A DNA stretch of 64,000 nucleotides from Prostheceraeus crozeri (GCA_907163375.1 CAJQUW010007545.1:550001-614000); one strand, 5' to 3'. Numbered from the stretch's first letter, positions 1-12,310 are shown. Notes: a model not told the origin generated them from the sequence alone. Numbers and translations: made by a program.

Positions 1-2600
1 AACATCAATCTTCTAATAAAACTGGATAGTAGGCCTCCCGTGTGTCTCTGGCAAGCCAGCATGGGTTGATGTCTCGAATTCCTTGAGTGATAAATTCGAT
101 GACATTCATTTGTAGCATGTAACCCGCATGTACTTTCAACATGCATCAATTCAGAATCGTGTAAAAGCTACAGCACCATGGCCTACCGTAAAAAATTGTG
201 CATTTACCGGAGCGCACTACGACAAGGCTTTGCATTCAAGAATTGCTACATGACTTTTTTGCGAATAAGGGCACATTTTCCAATTCCTATATAATATAGC
301 TATTACATAAGATTATGCAATCGTCAAGATATGCATTCAATTGTCAACACATGGATGACAGCATGACTAAAGTAAAGGGCAACACGACCAAGAGTCATAT
401 TGCGTTGTCAACAAGTAAAAAATGGCTGTACTAAGAAACACTTTTTTCCTGCTCTACCAAAAAAGCGAAAAAAACGAATGCCACTCGATAAAAGCGAAAA
501 TTCAGGCATATTTTCGAAATAGCGAATAAAAGCGAATGTCTGGGTGATCTGTGACATGAAAATGTTGAGTGTAATTCAGTCTGCAGTGCAGCAATGTATC
601 TGAACAAAAAGTGGAAGCAATCGGAGTCTGCGTCTCTTCCAAAGATAGAAATCTACTGCTGAGAGCCCGAAGGTATGACATCTCTAGCGTATTTAGCATG
701 GCAGACTGCCGCGCGTCACACCATGCCTCCACTCCCCGAGAATCATGCAATTTTCAGAATGGACAAAAAAGGGGACTACTTTTGCTGGATTTTACCATAT
801 CTGAGCATTTCCATGCGTCGTCTATTGACGTTTGAAGAATTTTGCATTTTTAAATTGATTATAACTAGGAATTAATTGACGCCTTGAATTAGTAATTGCT
901 GCATAGCTAGGTTCAATTAACATGTAGATATCCATGGTGTTAATTTTTTTGTAATCTTATTTATATAGGTCCAACATCTGTGTTTACCAAACGTCCTCTT
1001 ATGATGCAAAAGTCAACCTCAAATTAAGTACATGTGAGTCTCATCAATTTTTCTTCGAGTTGCAATAATTTATTGAATCTAACCTTTGACAAATACATTT
1101 AATGACAAATGTAATCAATTTCAGTTGTTAATTATGATTCATTTAAACGTATAGGTGAAAAATAGGATCAGAAAATGAATCGTCCTCTCATGACGACATT
1201 AAGCGTCGCGTCTTATGACGAAAAGTATCAATTCCTAAAGAACAGTTTTTCTAAGATAATCTCAGCTATGGAGATGTTGATAGTCTTCTGTAACGCAAAA
1301 GTTTGACTTCAAGCACTACAGGTCATGAAACAGCGTTTGCGGCAGCATAGTCAGTGTCAATTAGATGAAAAGTTTGTCCTCAAATCCGATCATCCCGTCA
1401 ATCAATTTGCAAGGAGTTTACCGATCATTTATCTCGTCAATATCATCAACGACAGGAAATCGGAACCGATTTTTCCCGACATTGTTCATACAATGCATAT
1501 ACCCCAGCCATATCACCAACCATATTGCATGGCAGGTTCCAGACTGTAAGCCTACTAAAATTGATGGAGCATTTCCAATGGAAACTTTTGCTTGATTGCC
1601 ATTTCCACCAATTGATGTGCCCTCAAAGGGAACTGGAACCATAGATCTCATCAAATAAAATGCTTCAACTTCACGAGAGTCCTTGAATTTCCTGCGTTTA
1701 GCCATATCTCACAAGTAGGCCTATAGCGATATCGTTTACTCTTTAGCATAGCCGTAATTCACGATGGAAGTGCTGAACATCGTAGGCCAATTGAATTTGA
1801 AGCTTCTTCTATTATTGAGCCGTACTTAGCTGATGCTACATGTATAATAAAAGTTACTTAGTTTATTTTTGCTCTTTGATGGATCCATTCATCAAAAGGA
1901 ATGCCAAATATGTCACATCTGCCGCTAGATGACTGCGCTACATGTAGAAAGAAACTTATTTTCTTTATGTTTCAATCGCTTCTACTTTCATTATTAAACA
2001 CATTAAGAATGTTCAAGGCGCGCAAATTATTTGACGTGTCCAATGAAAATTATTGCTGATATATCACCGATTCTAGAACATACAGGAACGGAAAATTCAA
2101 GAAAATTACTTTGGCGTCATATAACGACTCTTCAATCGTCCTCTTATGACGCAACTTTGATGAACTACATCTATGTTTGTATACACTAACAGAGAAATTC
2201 AACAATGCGTCAACAATCCACATAGCCCATATTTTGATAATTTCTGCACGAAAACTTTGCATTTCAAGAATTTTCAGTAGAATAAAAGCAATTGCAGAAG
2301 TGTCGAAGCGTCGTCTTATGACGATTATAAAACTATGTATTTATCTTATCATTTCATCGTTCATGAAAATGATATTATCAAATGTCAAGTTTTCAAGAAT
2401 ACTTCAATTCAAATGTAAAAATATATCAAATAGCGATAGCCAAACAGTTAATCAATCATGTCAATATCACAGTCTGAAAAAAGGCATTCTAAAGGGAATA
2501 AAACTGAAGAAAATAACGAATATTTTCTGTTTTATGTGTCATGCGACCATCTAATTTCATGAACTAACTTCAATATCATAAAATATAGGCATCAACATAA
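1..2600. other. No gene seen; AT-rich non-coding stretch
   Basis: Open frames here are short (at most about 125 codons), overlap on both strands, and show no recognisable domain or convincing splice-site pattern. The only structure seen is the scattered short motif listed separately at 992-2323. Confidence 0.6.
992..2323. repeat. Dispersed short motif CGTC-N(1-5)-TCTTATGACG, five copies
   Basis: Near-identical 15-17 bp words occur at 992-1007, 1181-1195, 1204-1220, 2137-2152 and 2309-2323. All have the core CGTC..TC(T/C)(T/C)ATGA(C/T)G in the same orientation. The core is close to self-complementary (CGTC against GACG). Intervening sequence is not similar, so this is not an ordinary tandem array. 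It could be the residue of a decayed satellite or a clustered binding site. Confidence 0.45.
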
Positions 2601-2680
2601 TATTTCAGTGAAAAGATGCCGTCCAACCTAACTCACATTTTTTTTACAAAAAGTTGTCATTCGAGTGGAAATGCTCATTT

Positions 2681-2824
2681 GAGGCGCTTAGAGACTATTT
2701 TGACGCTCAGACACCACTTGTGGCGCTCGGAAACCATTTAATGGCGCTAAGATAACTTTTTAAATATATCATCTGCATTGAAATGGCGCTCAGAGACCAT
2801 TTAGTTTGGCGCTTAGATACCTTT

Positions 2825-2825
<1 letters not shown>
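2681..2825 (+). repeat. Short tandem repeat with GGCGCT core
   Basis: Six imperfect units of about 20 bp share the pattern TGGCGCT(C/T)AGA(G/T)ACCATTT, at roughly 2681, 2700, 2719, 2739, 2783 and 2804. Two of the units end in TTTTTAAATATAT. The array runs straight into a (TA)n tract. Confidence 0.65.

Positions 2826-2857
<32 letters not shown>
2826..2857. repeat. (TA)n microsatellite
   Basis: About 16 uninterrupted TA dinucleotides immediately upstream of the Penelope-like element; the 5' side of that element begins where the tract ends. Confidence 0.9.
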
Positions 2858-2860
<3 letters not shown>

Positions 2861-2861
<1 letters not shown>

Positions 2862-4330
2862 CTCAATTATGGATGTTTCAATTGATTACTCTAAACCATT
2901 TTTCTACGGATCTTTTGACGTTTGAAAAAAAAATTTATATGGCTCTATACCTTTATCTGGTTCTAATGATGCATTTTCTATTGTAACAAATTTTTTCAAA
3001 GAACATAAAATGTCTACCTCTTTATCGTCTATCAATGAGTCTGATTTTACAAAACTTTTGAAATTGGCTGTAACTACGGACACCATTTTCTTTAAGGGTC
3101 GGTTCTATAAACAAAATTCAGGATTAGCTATGGGAAATAATTTATCCCCTATTTTAGCGATTGTTTACATGTTTCATGTAGAGAGGCAAATTCTATCTGT
3201 TGATCCATCACGTTATATTTTCTGGAAAAGATATATTAATGATATTTTTGTTATTTCATTTTCTCCTTTGGATGATATACTTCCTGAGTTGAATAGCATA
3301 AATAATTCTATTCAGTTTACTGTTGAGTACCCCGAAAATGCTAGTATTTCATTTTTGGAGACAAAAGTTTCTTTCGCGAATAATTCGTGTTTAAGTTCGT
3401 TTTATTCTAAATCCACCCACAGTGGTCATCTGTTACCATTGGATAGCTTCGTACCTTTAATTAGAAAGATTAATTTGATGAGAAATAAATGTTTACGAGT
3501 TCATCGAAATTATACCACCTCTGCATTGATTGAAAAGGGTATATCTTTTGTCAAACATCGTTTTATTTCTAATTGATATCCCAAATGTTTAGTCAACTAG
3601 TATATAACAACTTCTGTTCCTTCATTTCATACTCGTACACGTACTAACAAAGAAAAGCAAGCGTATGTTCGTATTCTTTTTATCAATGAAAATCAAGCAC
3701 GACAAATTCGCTCTTAATTAAATATAATTCCAATTTTGAAAGTGAAACCTGTGTTTGTAACTCCACCATCATTAGTTCGCGAAATCAAGAAGAAAGAAAG
3801 TACTCCATGCAATAAGTCTTGTTTATGTAATAACAGCAATTTATGTTTTTTGAAAAATGTTGTATATAAAATCACTCGCAACAAATGTCAACAGACTTAT
3901 ATTGGTGAAACACAGTGCACTATGAGGAAGCGAATTTTAGAACATTTAGATAGCAAAATAATTCTTGAACACCAGCATTTTCATTTGAAGCATCAATTAA
4001 ATCCATCAGCTTGTGACATCAAAATAGAAATTTTTTTTTGCCATGTCTATGAACGTAAAGTCTGCGAGAGAAATTTCATCAAATCTCAAAGACCCACTAT
4101 TAATGTTATGTACAATTGATAACTATAACATTCTTTCGATATCTTGTCCATTTTTACATAGTGTCTGCTTTTTGTATCAGCGTTTAAATTTTAGATATGA
4201 TGACTTAGATTAGTTTCCTTCTTTCCTTTTTGCTTGGTTTAAGATTGTTGCTACTTTTGGATTGAAAGACTTTTGTCGAAAGCTTTCCAATATATCTTTT
4301 TACTGACCTCGTCTTCTTTTTCTTTAATAT
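2861..4330 (+). mobile_element. Penelope-like retroelement, 5'-truncated relic (RT and GIY-YIG)
   Basis: The frame at 3010-3576 reads as the C-terminal half of a reverse transcriptase, including GLAMGNNLSPILA and the YxxDIF region. After a short gap, 3736-4119 encodes a GIY-YIG endonuclease domain (VVYKITRNKC, TYIGE, then RKRILEHL). RT followed by GIY-YIG is the hallmark of Penelope-like elements. The 3' side around 4255-4330 has the word TTGTCGAAAGCTTTCC, similar in style to Penelope-like termini, and then a (TA)n tract. The N-terminal half is missing and the copy is broken, so it is inactive. It differs clearly in sequence from the pair at 13317-16697. Confidence 0.85.
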
Positions 4331-4348
4331 ATATATATAACAAGAAAA

Positions 4349-4476
4349 ATATAATGAAATTAAAATTTAAAACACGACTTTTACTTATAAGCATAAGCGC
4401 TTTCTTTTCTTATAAGAAAAGAAAGCGCTTATGCTTATAAGTAAAAGTCGTGTTTTAAATTTTAATTTCATTATAT
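4349..4476. repeat. Perfect 128-bp spacer-free palindrome
   Basis: Read outward from the centre (TTATAA at 4410-4415), the two 64-base arms are exact reverse complements with no mismatch and no spacer. The palindrome is flanked on both sides by TA-rich simple sequence, and its right arm merges into a (TA)n tract that ends at about 4498. No terminal motif of a known MITE family is recognised. Confidence 0.9.
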
Positions 4477-4499
4477 ATATATATATATATATATATATT

Positions 4500-6340
4500 G
4501 CAGCAAAGTGTACCCAGTCTCTTCATGAATGTGAAAAGAGAAAACACTGCTCCCGGACTAATTTCGATTCACTTGTATTGAATCACCCTCAGCGGTTATA
4601 AGCTATAAAATCGCAAAACATTCACATTATGTACAAATTTACATGTGTTCACAAAAGAGTCAAGAGTTCACAAAGAGTCTACTCAATTGATATTAGATTA
4701 TTTTCCTCTATCATGATGGATTCAAGAATTGATGGTTGTCAGAAGCGACAAACGATAGTGAAGTTTTCAGCCTTGTGGCTATATATGCTCGTGCATAGAT
4801 ATCTCTGCAGCACAGAGATATCCACGCAAGTGCTCACTGATGTGAGTATTGAAGTTTCTCATAATTTTTGCTCTTTTCAAGAGTGAATTTGATAGAAGGA
4901 TCAAGATTTTTAATAATTTAACATAAATACATTGGAAATTGCCGTGTGGATTCCAAATGACCCAACCACAGAAGTAAATATTTTGTTTATCTGCTTCGGT
5001 TTGCTAGAAGTGTGATTAATACGGAACTGACGGCACATAGAGGAACCTATTAAGTGGGCAAGAAGGAATTCCTAATACCTTACATAGATAGGAAAAAATG
5101 GCGTGCGTCGCTTGCGGATTAATGTGAGTTCCAGCAAAGTGCTTCGATTGCCAAAATTCCTTCAGATTCGAAGAATTCAGATCATTACGCACAAGTTTTC
5201 TCCATAATGTTGGCCCTTCCGATCACAATTAAAGAAAGTAGCAGGCGTACGAAAATTAGTTCACCTGAAGTTTTCACATTCTCTCCTCGGCATCGCTCAC
5301 TGTATAGTGCATACATTGAATCGAAGCCACGCATCGATGTGTGTTTTGGTGTGTGCGAAGTGATATCACAGCACGCACGCATCTCTCACTGGCTCTGGTG
5401 TCCCCTGCTGACAGCTAATTGTTTGCCATTTCCAATAGCAAGCGATACACGAATTATCCATTCGAGAAGGAGCAAGTGTTGTCAATTCTGTGATGTGCCA
5501 TTTCGATATTAAGGTTGCTTACAATTCTTCCTTTCTAGGAAACCGAAGCGCGCGCAGAAGAATCTAATTCTGTGGATCCAACAATCGTCGAAATACCTCT
5601 TCCAGTATGATACACAGTCCTAAATCGCTGCACACCACGAAAGTTAGTTTATCTTCTGCCTGTTCTTACAAAATTTAATCGTGAGCTGGTAATTGATTGA
5701 TTACAGGCTTTATTAACTTGACCAGTAAAGACAATAGGCTTAAGAAGCAGTGTGGTTTGCATAATTAAATGAACTAGTGATTGGAAGTTTGTTGTTTCAT
5801 AGCAATTTGGTGGATTCTCATACGATGATGAAAGTCATCCCAGTAGCCATTTATAATAGAATATAATGCTTACTAATTTAAATTATAAGTTAAATTTAGT
5901 TAACTAAATTAAATTATTAGTTAAGTTAAATTATTAATATTAGTTATTAGTTTTATTACTAATTAAATTAGTAATATTAATAAACTAAATATTACTTTAT
6001 TAGTTAACTAAATTTAATTATTAGTTAATTATTAGTCAGTCCTAATGAGGACTGATGGCGTTCTCCAATCCGCAAGTGTACAAATGCAATGCTACTGTAA
6101 CCATTGGATTAATCATTTCTTAAAAGAACTTAATGTAGCTTTCTCGTGGCAACGAATTAAAATTGATCAGCTTTGGCCCAATATCTGGTAAAAATGGAAA
6201 TCTTAAGACTTGTAATACTACTCATTCTTGCTGTTAATATACTAATAGCATAGATTCCAAACACTGCCGTATACACGTTCAAAACAGACGTCTAATATAC
6301 TGTACCGACTACAGATGCTGATAGTGGAAATAGAATAAGA
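4500..6340. other. No gene seen; includes AT-rich block
   Basis: Short frames on both strands (for example 4629-4886 and 5207-5512) have no recognisable domain. At 5870-6035 the sequence is almost pure A/T built from TTAGTTAA and ATTAAATTA words, followed at about 6037-6055 by a small stem-loop, CAGTCCT-AATG-AGGACTG. Confidence 0.55.
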
Positions 6341-6360
6341 CAATGGTCACCATAGGTTAA

Positions 6361-6610
6361 GGAAATTAAAAATGGATATTATAAAACAACAGGAAACCGA
6401 TGAATAAAAAGTGGAGGTAAAATATGGAAATACAACGATGCTACTACCGATTACAAGTGAACTATATCTGACACTACACAAAGTGGATAATGGTAAGAGT
6501 GGATAAGTGGAAAGTGGAAAGTGGAAAATGGAGGTAAACAATAGAACTACAATGACACTCTATTACACCGAAAGCTATGAAACTATTCACACTATACCTA
6601 AGACTACACA
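6361..6610 (+). repeat. Degenerate purine-rich direct repeat
   Basis: A segment near 6410 (GTGGAGGTAAAATATGGAAATAC followed by AACGATGCTACTA) recurs in altered form near 6530 (ATGGAGGTAAACAATAGAAC, then TACAATGACACTCTATTA). Between them is a run of GTGGAAA words. The unit is about 120 bp. No coding content. Similar purine-rich texture is seen at 40140-40400 and 63220-63400. Confidence 0.35.
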
Positions 6611-6746
6611 TGGAAAATACTATTTCTTCACTTGAATTTGTTATCGCCAGTTTCTTCATCATCCGTCTATAGTACTTCATGTAATACCACATATCTTCAT
6701 TTGAATTACAATACATGGACCACTACTTCAGCTACCGATTAAGGGA

Positions 6747-7140
6747 TATAAAACATAATACTGCAGTCCGTCAGTCATCAGCAGGTACTCGTCTAGTTGT
6801 GTTTCGACCCCTAAGAGTAATTAGAGCCCTAGGAGTAAGAGAGTAAGAGGTAGCTGATCATTTCATGTCTGTGGTCGGCACTCGTCTGTGCTCCTGTCAT
6901 CATTGATTGCGTTTTAAAAATCTTGTCGACACCCTTATTTTACGCAAGCGTCAGCAACGTCGGCATGAAGAGTTGCTGTTATCTGTGAGCAGGTGCAGAG
7001 AAGATAGGCGGCCACGTCTACAGATCAGAGTTCGGAATCATCTGACAAAAACCGAGGAAATGATGACTCACCTAATAATGAGTGTGGGAATAAGACAAAT
7101 TTGGAGTTTGACAGTTAAAGGATGGGCCGATCTTAATAAA
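6747..7140 (+). promoter_or_regulatory. TATA box and, about 390 bp on, a poly(A) signal
   Basis: TATAAAA at 6747-6753 is followed by CAGTC-type initiator words, and AATAAA lies at 7135-7140. The segment between is less AT-rich than its flanks. A frame at 6907-7155 overlaps it but has no recognised domain. This could be a short transcription unit, the remnant of a repeat with its own promoter, or chance; no second copy is visible in the window. Confidence 0.25.
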
Positions 7141-7159
7141 ACATTCATATTATAGGAGC

Positions 7160-9787
7160 TGATAACACCAGTATTCTTTTAAACCCAAACTCGAAAGCGC
7201 CAGCTTTAATGCAACAAAAGTCATCAAGTTGTGTGCGTTTGACCGCTAAAAGCATTTTTAACATGACAGCAGGCTTAAGCTGAAAGCTTAAGTTAACAGA
7301 AACCTGATTCAGTGGTGACAATCTTAATTTTCTGAACTCCGTAGTTTATTCTGTATGTATCGGTGAATGAATTGACCATGTTTACTGAAATTGAACATCT
7401 TCTCAATTGAAAAATTTCGTCAGATGTTATTTCAGTGGAAATTTTTTAATAGGACTCATTGACACTGCATCACTTTGTACATTCAACGATGCTCAAACTA
7501 TTCACATCATGATGAAGCTGAATGACAGCTCACAATGTCAATTTTCATTGAAAAAATTTGTCGTCCTCATATTAACATCATGCATCAAAGGAAACGTTTA
7601 ATTTTCTTTCGTGGAGCTTAAAGACCACAACTGACCACCTCCGAAATAAAAATGTATGTCAAAATAATTGATGGAACAAACGGTTTCACATGGTATATCG
7701 CTTATTAAAATTGAACCAAGATTTCTAAACGAAAATTACTATTCATGTTAGTGAAACAGTCAATGTGACTACCATATTGTGAACATTCTATGATAATCAT
7801 GATTTATAGGTCAATTAACTATGAAGCCTTAACAGAATAAATAATCGAGAATAATCTGATATTTGCGCTGAAATTGTTGCAATAGTACCGAAATAATGTA
7901 AACAAGCGTGAGATATCGAAGACATAAAGTCAACTATGTCGTACAGCACATGTTAATATGTTTTACTAACGATAAACAAATATCTTTCTAGACATTGCAA
8001 TTGCGTCCACTCCCACAACCATCATGTATGCGTGTGCAGTCAATTGTAGCTGTCACTGAAATGAGTTATCCCACCCATTAACCAATGCAAGGAGCAGTAC
8101 GTCGAAGGTCCGACTTAAGTGCATTTTGCTTGAATTACTTCTACCAAAATGTGAGGAGTCAAGAAAAAAATTAAATAATATCGGAGGAATACGTTGCGGA
8201 GGTGCACGCAACTTGACCAAAAAAATTTTTATGAATGCAACTTAGGACAAAATCACCCTCTATCTTTCTCTCTCTCTCTCTCTGCTCATTGAATATCAAA
8301 TTGTCCTGCCAGTGAATGACTTTTTCACGAACTGCTTCATCGATCTGGAGAAAGAGTGCTCACAGCTCGTGCACACATGTCGTCAGGGAGGCAAATCATG
8401 ACGCAATTTACTAATCAGCTGATTACCATTGTTTCTTTGCATTCTCTATTTCGAAGAAGCCCCGCTCATTTTGAATCATATGGTTACGCATTAGTGGTCA
8501 ACATTTACAATTGAATTTAGACCATAATTATGTCAAATAATGCGGACTCGTCTGAAAAGGTTTGGTTTGTGTAATGATGTACTTCTTTAGTTTCAAATAG
8601 CTACCGGGATGGATTTTGAAAGAGTATCTTTTTCGATGAAATCATGTTCTTGGATGCTAGGCAACGATGGGAAGCTGTTGAAGCCAGCTTCACATTTCAG
8701 TCATATAGATTTATTTACGGCTGAAATCACTATGTACACCGGAGGTACAAGTCTTGCCCATCTCCCGCTGAATAAGTGTTTTGACTGCTTCTTTATCTCG
8801 ATATTTTGCCACCATTCAAATTTTCTCAACGATTATTTTGTCAATAGTTTTGATGACTAATTATCAGACCTGCTAATTGTTTGCATTTCTGAATTCTGAG
8901 TGAATGATGATTTTTCCTAATTGGTCTGCTGTTATTCTCCTGGTATTCCTTGATTTGGAGGGATAGCATCACCATCGTCCTCCGAAACTTTCCTGAGCTC
9001 CTTGATGGTGTCGATAATAGTGTTGACAGTATCGCTTTATTTTACTTCGAGTTCGATGCATTGAGGTATGAATTTCCGACGGCGCCTCCTTTGCCCCAGT
9101 CTCATCCCTGACTACAGTTGCTAAGGAAAATGTCAAAAGTCAGCATTGAAATTAGGATAGACTAAACTTAACTAATAAAGGAGTTCTTGTTGTGGTTTAG
9201 ACAATTTCGATTCTGATTTTTCTGTAAGTTGCTCGCATGTGAGCTGAAGACCGTCTGCGCCGAAGTCAAAGATTTTATTGGGACGATGCTCTGGATGGAG
9301 TGTTGCTGTTGCAGGGTTCTTCGCCAAAGACGCTCAAAAATCTGCGTGATTTCTTGCATGGCATGTTGAACAGTTGGCAAATATGTCTCAAAACCAGCCG
9401 AAACTGATGAAAATTGTTCAGTGAGGATTTCTGTTAAACGCCTTGTAATTCATTATCAGGATGCGCACACCCAGGGGAGAGTCAAGATGCGAATGGATGC
9501 GGTTAGTTGATGTAAATCAGACCCGTGGCAGCGCTTTGACCACAACATGGAATGAATACAAAAGGACCCTTCTTCACTTTTTCTAACCAATGTAGCAAGT
9601 CATTGTTTTAAAAATATTCCTTTCAAAATCCTGACTACAACGAAGGAAGTGAGATGGATCTACAATCACTGATTATTGACGAGAAAATGCTTTGGCCAAT
9701 TGACATGATCAGTTTTCAGGATTTAGAAGAGCCAAGCAGGTGCTAACTTTTTAATTTTTTATGTTAGTAGTAGTGTATATTGTCTTC
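7160..9787. other. No gene seen; contains a (TC)n tract
   Basis: Nothing with a recognisable domain on either strand. A (TC)n microsatellite lies at 8266-8283. The frames at 8609-8860 and 9168-9380 are unsupported. Confidence 0.55.
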
Positions 9788-10177
9788 ACAGAGATAAATT
9801 GCTTTGTCTGCGTGTTGTTTGGATCCAGAGATAGCATTATAATACTGTTGTTTACCCTAGAACTAGTCTCGATGGGCTAGGAAATGTATTTTCCATTGAA
9901 CGTAATGCAAATTCTAGCCTGAATTCTGAAGAACTAGATCATTGACGCCGCATTTAACGTACTAGTCGGTAAATTCAGATCGTGAAGAGTCGAGTGATGT
10001 GAATTTTATTTCCATTTGATGAATTTATCACTGAGAAACATCGAGTCAAAGGTAGGTACAATTCACTCGGCAGATATTCAGTCTTCAATGTGACAACGAC
10101 AGCTCGTGTGCTCCCTAATGCAACTTTCTTTACGCATTGCGCGCGCTTGGCCAATTACGTAGGCCAAAGGGAGACGA
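9788..10177 (+). repeat. Interspersed repeat, copy 1 (about 390 bp)
   Basis: This segment matches the reverse complement of 37158-37543 along almost its whole length. Shared blocks include CAGAGATAAATTGC, AGAACTAGTCTCGA, TTTTCCATTGAACGTAAT, GTGAAGAGTCGAG, GTGAATTTTATTTCCATTTG and a GC-rich block near GCGCGC. It has no coding frame and no terminal repeats were found, so its class is unknown. The amount of divergence suggests an old family. Confidence 0.75.
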
Positions 10178-10689
10178 ATGTCTCTACATCTTGAGATATA
10201 ATCGCGTCACTTCTAGAGTAACGGCGACACATGAATCCATCTATGGAATTGTCACAAATTAAAATCAAAGCAACTCACAGAGAAAGTCACGTCATAAACT
10301 GTACATATAGATGAAACAAATCAAGTGTAAAGAAAAACTGTTCAGTGGATGAGCATCATTCTCATGACATTTTGTGAACAAATACAATGCTGCACTTCGG
10401 AATCGATCTTCAAGCGGGGGAGGTTCACATTAACACATGTAGGGCCACAAATAAAGTGATGAGCGCGATTTTGAAATCACTGCCATTTATTTGACTAAGT
10501 ATTTGGTAGACTGCCATGAACCGGTGATGCATACATGAAGTATGAAGTGATCTTTGATTATAGACTACAATAAGATCATTGTTCTTCAGCACAAACTTGA
10601 GATAAAAAAGATAATGTGGAATCTCTGAGAGGCAGTTGCAGTAATTGCTGATACTTGTTGATTCCACTTAAATCTTTCTGTAAAAGTGA
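10178..10689. other. No gene seen
   Basis: The frame at 10425-10667 on the minus strand has no recognisable domain, and no repeat structure was noticed. Confidence 0.5.
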
Positions 10690-10923
10690 CCCCAAGGAGT
10701 TTATTTGACTTGACAAGTGAAAATCCGCTAAGATGTGCAGAAAATCACTTGACTTTTTAATACGTTTCGGCCGATGACATGTATATATGACCTTGATTTT
10801 TATGATTGGATTTTTGTGATTTTATAATTCGATTTAAGAGTTCAGATGCATGTTAATAATTGCACTACAACATTGTTATGATTTCACCGCATTGTGAAAC
10901 AATAAAGAAATTTCTTCTTCTTC
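10690..10923 (+). mobile_element. Probable 3' tail of a retroelement
   Basis: AATAAA at 10901-10906 is followed by a (TTC)n tract at 10911-10924, the arrangement of many LINE or SINE 3' ends. On the minus strand at 10756-10780 there is ATCGGCCGAAACGTATTAA, resembling terminal motifs of Penelope-like elements. The parent element is not identifiable from this piece. Confidence 0.35.
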
Positions 10924-11830
10924 TTACACAGTTGAACACATCTTGATACATTCAAAAAAACCGTAGCTCTTAAATGTCAGGCAAATGGATGAAAAGTCAT
11001 CTACGGACAATGTCTTAATGATAGTTACGTCATCCGCGTCCTTCACAGTCTGTAGTTTGGCACTATTTGTATTGGTCACTTGAATAGAACCCACGAATGC
11101 AACGACCAAGTACGGCCCCAACACATACCTTTGAGGTACACCCGAAGTAATGAGCAATGGAGGACCAAAACTATTCATGATTTTCACATAGATCCATTTT
11201 GATTTCAAAATAGGGACGGAGCCATTTGAGAAGTCCATTGTCGAAACCACATCCACTCAAGTGATTAATCAGGCGATTGAACTGTAACTTGTCAAATGCT
11301 CGTAAGAGATCAAGGCAATAAACGTTCACAGTGGAAGTTTGATATAACTCCAATGCCATTTGTAACGCGCTCTCAGAGCTCGACCAAAGCTGTCGTAGTT
11401 GAGCCAAGCTCTCGGTACGCATGCTTTGTTGTTTTGTTTAGACCATAGCAAGCAATCAATTTCGGTTTTATAATGGCCAAGACGATTCTTTCAAAAAGTT
11501 TCGATAATGGGGACAGAAGAGAAATTTGACGAAAAGCACAAAACCGGGGACGAAACGCCTTTGGAACAGGACAAGCGTAGGCAGATTTAAAGAAATGATG
11601 AAAAGTTCTTGTAGTGATTCACTTATGAAAAGGGGACACAAAATGCTTGCAACGACATTCAACAGTTTTGGTGAAATTTGGTCAGGCCTAACGGCTTTTC
11701 TTACATTCAGCTTAGAAAGGTGAGAGAAAGCTGATTCAGCAGAGATGTTGAATTCACACAGGGAAGGGTCTTGCAAAGGAATCAGATTAACATCGTCTTC
11801 TGAATTGAAGTTCTTCGCGAATTAATTGGC
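10924..11830 (-). mobile_element. LINE reverse transcriptase fragment (CR1/Jockey-like)
   Basis: Three consecutive minus-strand pieces read as one RT domain in order. 11468-11776 has LNVRKAVRPDQISPKLL (fingers, usual G at the R before PDQIS). 11171-11422 has YCLDLLRAFDKL, the YxxDxxxAFD region. 10924-11256 has SGVPQRYVLGPYL and DADDVTII, where the canonical box is YADD. The pieces are in different frames and the active-site tyrosine is replaced, so the copy is dead. The SGVPQ.SVLGP signature points to the CR1/Jockey/Rex group rather than the RTE-like LINE at 46535-48780. No endonuclease domain was found upstream on the minus strand. Confidence 0.8.
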
Positions 11831-12089
11831 AATCACTTATCAATATATTTCGACTATTCATGTGACATATCCATTATAAAGAAAAATGTGACACATGACA
11901 CTCATTGTTGAGTTTTTCATTTAGGAATGGGCATTTGGGCACGACATAAGGACGTTTCAACTGATCCGGGACAACTTCATCAAAGATACTCAAAACAAGT
12001 GAAGAATTATGGGAGAAAGAATGTCACAATGACGCTTTAGCAATGCAATGTGTGACATCTCTGGTCTTCCCGTATTCTAGATGCTTAAA

Positions 12090-12310
12090 CAGGGTTCGCA
12101 CGGTTTGTGAAAGTTTGTGAATTTCACGATTTTTCAGAAATGGTTGTGAAGTTTGTGAATTTTCGGAATATCAAAGTTAAATTTCTGCTTATGATTTACT
12201 TTCACGATTTTAGACATCATGAAGTCAAGCCTCCCAGTGTCATGAAGATCCCTAAATTGGAGGGTTCGTCACAAAATCATCAAAAGTCATGAAATTTGGT
12301 TTTACGAAAA
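12090..12310 (+). mobile_element. One-sided DNA-transposon terminus (hAT-like)
   Basis: The sequence opens with CAGGGTTCGCACGG, in the style of hAT terminal inverted repeats, and continues with TTTGTGAA words in direct and inverted order. No matching inverted end was found downstream within several kb. It resembles the termini at 46367, 50419 and 56396 in style (CAGGGT.. then CGCG/CACGG) but is not a close copy. Confidence 0.4.

Noticed and set aside
5207-5512. Open frame of 101 codons on the + strand
   Set aside because: No recognisable domain, overlapped by an opposite-strand frame, and no splice or codon signal; consistent with chance.
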